Positions 7,197 through 10,092 of a DNA stretch of 10,092 bases are shown here, in pieces (position 1 is the first letter of the stretch; each line of letters begins with the position of its first letter). The stretch is taken from the NCBI GenBank assembly GCA_029259835.1, contig JAJDEL010000030.1, positions 1-10,092 of the forward strand, read 5' to 3'. The DNA comes from Planctomicrobium sp. (GTDB lineage: Bacteria > Planctomycetota > Planctomycetia > Planctomycetales > Planctomycetaceae). Under the pieces are notes generated by a model, which saw nothing but the letters and a program-made list of their open reading frames with translations, had not been told where the DNA came from and did not search any database. The translations under genes and the position numbers were made by a program.

Positions 7197-8474
7197 ATGA
7201 ATTTCAAACAAACATCACGGGACGTCAGTTTCTTCTGTGTTGTGCTATTCAGCACTGCCCTCGTGACTTCGTTGCATGCCTTCGAACCACCTCGAATATC
7301 GTTTCAAAAACAAACACTCACGAACCTCTACTACGCCGATGGCATCAACGCCGGTGATCTCAATAACGATGGGCATGTGGACATCGTCTCCGGTCCATTC
7401 TGGTACGCTGGCCCAAGTTTCAAGAATTCGCATGAATTCTACAAAGCCGTGCCGCTGCCGCCGGAGAAGTCTCCGTCGAACAGTATGTTCACTTTTCTGC
7501 ATGATTGGAGCGGTGATGGTTGGTTGGATGTCCTCGTCCTCGGTCGGGTCCACATGCACAAAGCCTTCTGGTACGAGAACCCTGCGAAGTCAGGAAACGA
7601 GTGGAAGAAGCATTTCGCATTTGAACGCGTCAAAGGTGAGTCGCCAATGCTGGTCGACGTGAACGAAGATGGTCACCCGGAGTTGCTTTCGCATTGGGAA
7701 GGAGAATGGGGCTTCATCGCCGCAAACAAGGACAAGCCAACAGAGCCATGGAAGTTTTATGGTGTTGGTCACAAAAATGACTGGCCGCAGTTTTATCACG
7801 GAGAAGGGATTGGAGACATCAACTCCGATGGCCGCGCGGATATCATCCTCACCGATGGTTGGTACGAACAACCGAAAACCGAACCATTCTATTCAGCATG
7901 GACCTATCACGAAGGCCGACTCACCGAGCAACGTGGTGGAGCACAAATTTATGTGGATGACATCGATTCCGATGGCGACGCCGATATCGTTTCATCTCTA
8001 CACGGTCACGAGTGGGGACTCTCCTGGCTCGAACAAGTCCAAGAAAATGAAAACCCAAAGACTCCAACCACTCAACTCGGTCAAACGCTGTTTCGTGAAC
8101 ACCAGCTAATGGGAACACGCGCGGAAGAAGAGAAATACGGCGTCGCGTTCTCTCAACCGCACGCCTTGGAATTCCAAGACCTAAACGGAGATGGTCGGAA
8201 AGATATTATCATCGGCAAAAGAGTCTGGGCGCACGGACCGAAAGGTGATGTCGAGCCACGGGGGACGCCCGTTGTCTATTGGTTCGAAGCCACGAATGAT
8301 CAAGCTGGAAACGTTACGTTTAAACCGAACCTGATCGACAACCAATCCGGCGTCGGCACTCAAATCACGGTCAAAGATGTTAACAATGACGGACGACCGG
8401 ATGTTCTAACTGCCTCAAAACTCGGAGCGTTTGTGTTTTTCAATCAGATCATGAAGACAAAGCCGACACCGTAA
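7197..8474 (+). CDS. Secreted FG-GAP/VCBS repeat protein, predicted seven-bladed propeller
   Basis: This is a 425-residue exported protein. Residues 1-28 are a signal peptide (basic start, hydrophobic core, cut after SLHA). The mature part holds seven calcium-binding DxNxDGxxD-type motifs: DLNNDGHVD (54-62), DWSGDGWLD (103-111), DVNEDGHPE (154-162), DINSDGRAD (207-215), DIDSDGDAD (255-263), DLNGDGRKD (328-336) and DVNNDGRPD (394-402). Spacing is 48 to 73 residues, the size of one FG-GAP/VCBS blade, so a closed seven-bladed beta-propeller like integrin alpha heads is likely. There is no transmembrane anchor, PEP-CTERM tail or fused enzyme domain. It should act in the periplasm or outside the cell, binding protein, glycan or polymer with calcium. 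The start ATG at 7197 precedes the signal peptide directly. It is divergent from the Hsp70 gene and convergent with the transporter gene 37 bp away, so it is probably monocistronic. The ligand is unknown. Confidence 0.9.
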   Translation: MNFKQTSRDVSFFCVVLFSTALVTSLHAFEPPRISFQKQTLTNLYYADGINAGDLNNDGHVDIVSGPFWYAGPSFKNSHEFYKAVPLPPEKSPSNSMFTFLHDWSGDGWLDVLVLGRVHMHKAFWYENPAKSGNEWKKHFAFERVKGESPMLVDVNEDGHPELLSHWEGEWGFIAANKDKPTEPWKFYGVGHKNDWPQFYHGEGIGDINSDGRADIILTDGWYEQPKTEPFYSAWTYHEGRLTEQRGGAQIYVDDIDSDGDADIVSSLHGHEWGLSWLEQVQENENPKTPTTQLGQTLFREHQLMGTRAEEEKYGVAFSQPHALEFQDLNGDGRKDIIIGKRVWAHGPKGDVEPRGTPVVYWFEATNDQAGNVTFKPNLIDNQSGVGTQITVKDVNNDGRPDVLTASKLGAFVFFNQIMKTKPTP

Positions 8475-8511
8475 AGCCTTCATGTCATCTGGTGTAAATT
8501 GGAACCGTGGC

Positions 8512-9939
8512 TTACGTTTCTGGCTCATCACGGTTTTGGTTTTTAGATGATTCTGTGCGATCAATCGTGGATTGTGTCGCAGTTGGTTGAGTGAAAACCG
8601 AACGGTATAGACCAACTGGATATCGCATCATTCGGATGGGGGTGATGCCTACCAAATAGGTGACAACCTGGATCGTGTCATGCGAAGAAGGCTCGTGAAT
8701 TCTTGAAACAATCCTAGTTGCGATCAGCCTCATTCCCAGGCTCACGGCAAAGAACAGGTGGTACCCAGAGAATTCTCCTCCAAGCATGTTGGTTGACCAT
8801 CCATCCATTGCGGCAAGGATTGCACCAGCGACAATCGCTGTCGCTCCGCCAACCATTCCGGCCATTGCTGTCCCTGAGGCAATGAACATCGTCCTGTTTT
8901 CGACAGGGGAATTCTTCAGCAGGAAACCATTCGTTGCGATCGCAAACCCGGAATTGAGCGCTGCGTCAACCATGAAAATTGGAACGAGGACGTAGAATGC
9001 GATCGTCGGATCACGCGGGACGCTGAGCAAACCAATCATATTCAATGACTTGAAAAAGACGCACACCACAAGGAGGGGGCGGTTCCCAAAATGATCTCCC
9101 AGGCGTCCCAGCCAACGTGAAGTCAATGCTCCGCCAACCCACGACCAAGTCCACAGCGAAAGAACCGCAAAGAGGCTCATCCCGATATAGTCCAACAGGT
9201 AAAGGGTGATAAACGGTGCCGCAATCATTGCAGCGCAGTGAAAGAAACACATGAAACCAATAAATGATCGAAAACCGCGATGGCGAAATGGGGCGAAAAG
9301 CACCGTTTGTAATGATGGCTGAGGGATCTTGGTGACTGGTGGCTCTTCGACCTTGATGAAGATCAGAATGTCGAGAATACCCAGCACAGCGGCGATGCAG
9401 GCAAGAATGGGATACCCGATACGAATATCAAATTCAGACTGAGAAATTAAGATCGCTCCGCCCAATAGAGATACTGCAGCCGACCATTGAAGCCATCGTT
9501 GTCGATGTCCCCAGTAAGTATTCAAGTCTCCATGAGGCAGATAATCACCCATCCAGGAAAGCCAGAGTGGTGTGCAAAAATGGAGCAGCCCTTGGTTGAT
9601 CGCGACGGATCCCAAAAACATCCAAATCCAAAATTGATCTCCCAATTCCGGCCACAGATAGGGACCGCACGCAACGGGAACAATGATTGCTCTTTGTAGC
9701 AGTGACAAGGAGATCCAGAGTCCACGTCGGTAGCTGAGATGATTCGCAGCAACCGCTGCCATGAATTGAAAGCCGAGCAATGCGACCGGAAGTGCATTCA
9801 GAATTCCGATGTGTAGCCCGGTCCCACCAAGTCGGCGGACGAAATCAATTGATGCGGCGGAAAATGTCAATTGCGTGTAGGCCATCCCCAGACAGCCGGC
9901 GATGATAATATTCCGTTTCGCAATTCTAAGAGGCCACAC
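8512..9939 (-). CDS. MFS transporter, 12 transmembrane helices
   Basis: This 475-residue integral membrane protein fits the major facilitator superfamily. I count about twelve hydrophobic helices, near residues 10-30, 42-66, 72-94, 103-121, 150-166, 175-195, 223-248, 252-272, 288-306, 313-333, 351-377 and 391-411. A motif-A-like loop, GRLGDHFGNRP (278-288), lies between helices 8 and 9. After helix 4, LSWMGDYLPHGDLNTYWGHR (127-146) resembles the conserved loop of a common planctomycete MFS subgroup. The hydrophilic tail from about 430 is probably cytosolic. The start is a GTG at 9937-9939: an in-frame stop lies at 9967-9969, no ATG occurs between, and AAGGAA (9950-9955) lies 10 nt upstream. 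An ATG at codon 19 would cut into helix 1. The substrate cannot be read from the sequence, and the neighbouring genes give no hint. Confidence 0.85.
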   Translation of the reverse strand: MWPLRIAKRNIIIAGCLGMAYTQLTFSAASIDFVRRLGGTGLHIGILNALPVALLGFQFMAAVAANHLSYRRGLWISLSLLQRAIIVPVACGPYLWPELGDQFWIWMFLGSVAINQGLLHFCTPLWLSWMGDYLPHGDLNTYWGHRQRWLQWSAAVSLLGGAILISQSEFDIRIGYPILACIAAVLGILDILIFIKVEEPPVTKIPQPSLQTVLFAPFRHRGFRSFIGFMCFFHCAAMIAAPFITLYLLDYIGMSLFAVLSLWTWSWVGGALTSRWLGRLGDHFGNRPLLVVCVFFKSLNMIGLLSVPRDPTIAFYVLVPIFMVDAALNSGFAIATNGFLLKNSPVENRTMFIASGTAMAGMVGGATAIVAGAILAAMDGWSTNMLGGEFSGYHLFFAVSLGMRLIATRIVSRIHEPSSHDTIQVVTYLVGITPIRMMRYPVGLYRSVFTQPTATQSTIDRTESSKNQNRDEPET

Positions 9940-10022
9940 GCGTGCAGAGTTCCTTGTGAGTTTTAATCAGATTATTAGCGGCGTTTTTTACAGTAGTGGC
10001 CTGAGCAGTCGCAGTCTATTCC

Positions 10023-10040
10023 GTCATTCAAACGAATGAC
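10023..10040. repeat. 7-bp perfect inverted repeat upstream of the MFS gene
   Basis: GTCATTC (10023-10029) and GAATGAC (10034-10040) are separated by AAAC. The hairpin lies about 84 bp upstream of the MFS start codon. It has no T-tract on either strand, so it does not look like an intrinsic terminator. It could be an operator for the MFS gene or chance. The rest of 9940-10092 shows no coding region or tRNA. Confidence 0.45.
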
Positions 10041-10092
10041 TGTGAAGCAAGCATAGCCAGGTAGATTCAAATTTCCCAAATGACGATCAGGT

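Noticed and set aside
7013..7255. Minus-strand 80-codon frame spanning the Hsp70/FG-GAP intergenic region
   Set aside because: It overlaps the signal-peptide region of the FG-GAP gene on the opposite strand and just reaches the Hsp70 start. Its sequence has no recognisable domain and no start signal.
8473..8513. AAGCC/GGCTT inverted repeat between the FG-GAP and MFS genes as a shared terminator
   Set aside because: The 5-bp arms are about 30 nt apart and no T-tract follows on either strand.
1..10092. Mobile element, phage, CRISPR array, restriction or defence system, tRNA or rRNA
   Set aside because: No transposase, integrase, spaced direct-repeat array, nuclease or methylase motifs, or tRNA-like cloverleaf was seen. 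All major genes are intact and of types normal for a planctomycete chromosome.

Overview
The window looks like the chromosome of a planctomycete (phylum Planctomycetota, probably family Planctomycetaceae or a close relative). The strongest evidence is a DUF1559 'type II secretion-like' prepilin protein, a family greatly expanded in that phylum. It is supported by a LamG protein with a PEP-CTERM tail, a secreted FG-GAP/VCBS propeller and a long Hsp70 with a DUF3731-type C-terminal half. Genus cannot be decided from this sequence. All the genes look intact, and I see no mobile element, tRNA, rRNA or CRISPR array.

Layout. Positions 78-2564 hold three minus-strand genes in transcription order: a VOC-fold predicted dioxygenase (2133-2564), a LamG/PEP-CTERM surface protein (1222-2037) and a PhoD-like secreted metallophosphatase (78-1115). 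A good intrinsic terminator at 1165-1194 and a promoter-like pair at 2099-2128 suggest these are separate transcription units rather than one operon. Positions 2845-4089 hold a plus-strand pair: the DUF1559 pseudopilin-like protein and a 48-residue lipoprotein. Convergent to these is a 948-residue Hsp70-family protein (4170-7016, minus). Divergent from the Hsp70 gene is a secreted seven-repeat FG-GAP protein (7197-8474, plus). It converges on a 12-helix MFS transporter (8512-9939, minus). The last 150 bases hold a 7-bp hairpin and no recognisable gene.

How the genes work together. Five of the eight proteins are predicted to be exported (PhoD-like, LamG/PEP-CTERM, DUF1559, lipoprotein, FG-GAP), and one is an inner-membrane transporter. 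The theme is therefore cell envelope and surface, but orientations alternate and no single pathway links the genes. The only likely functional pair is DUF1559 plus the small lipoprotein. I did not find a clear new multi-gene system. The points most worth following are the short lipoprotein, the solitary long Hsp70 and the seven-motif propeller.
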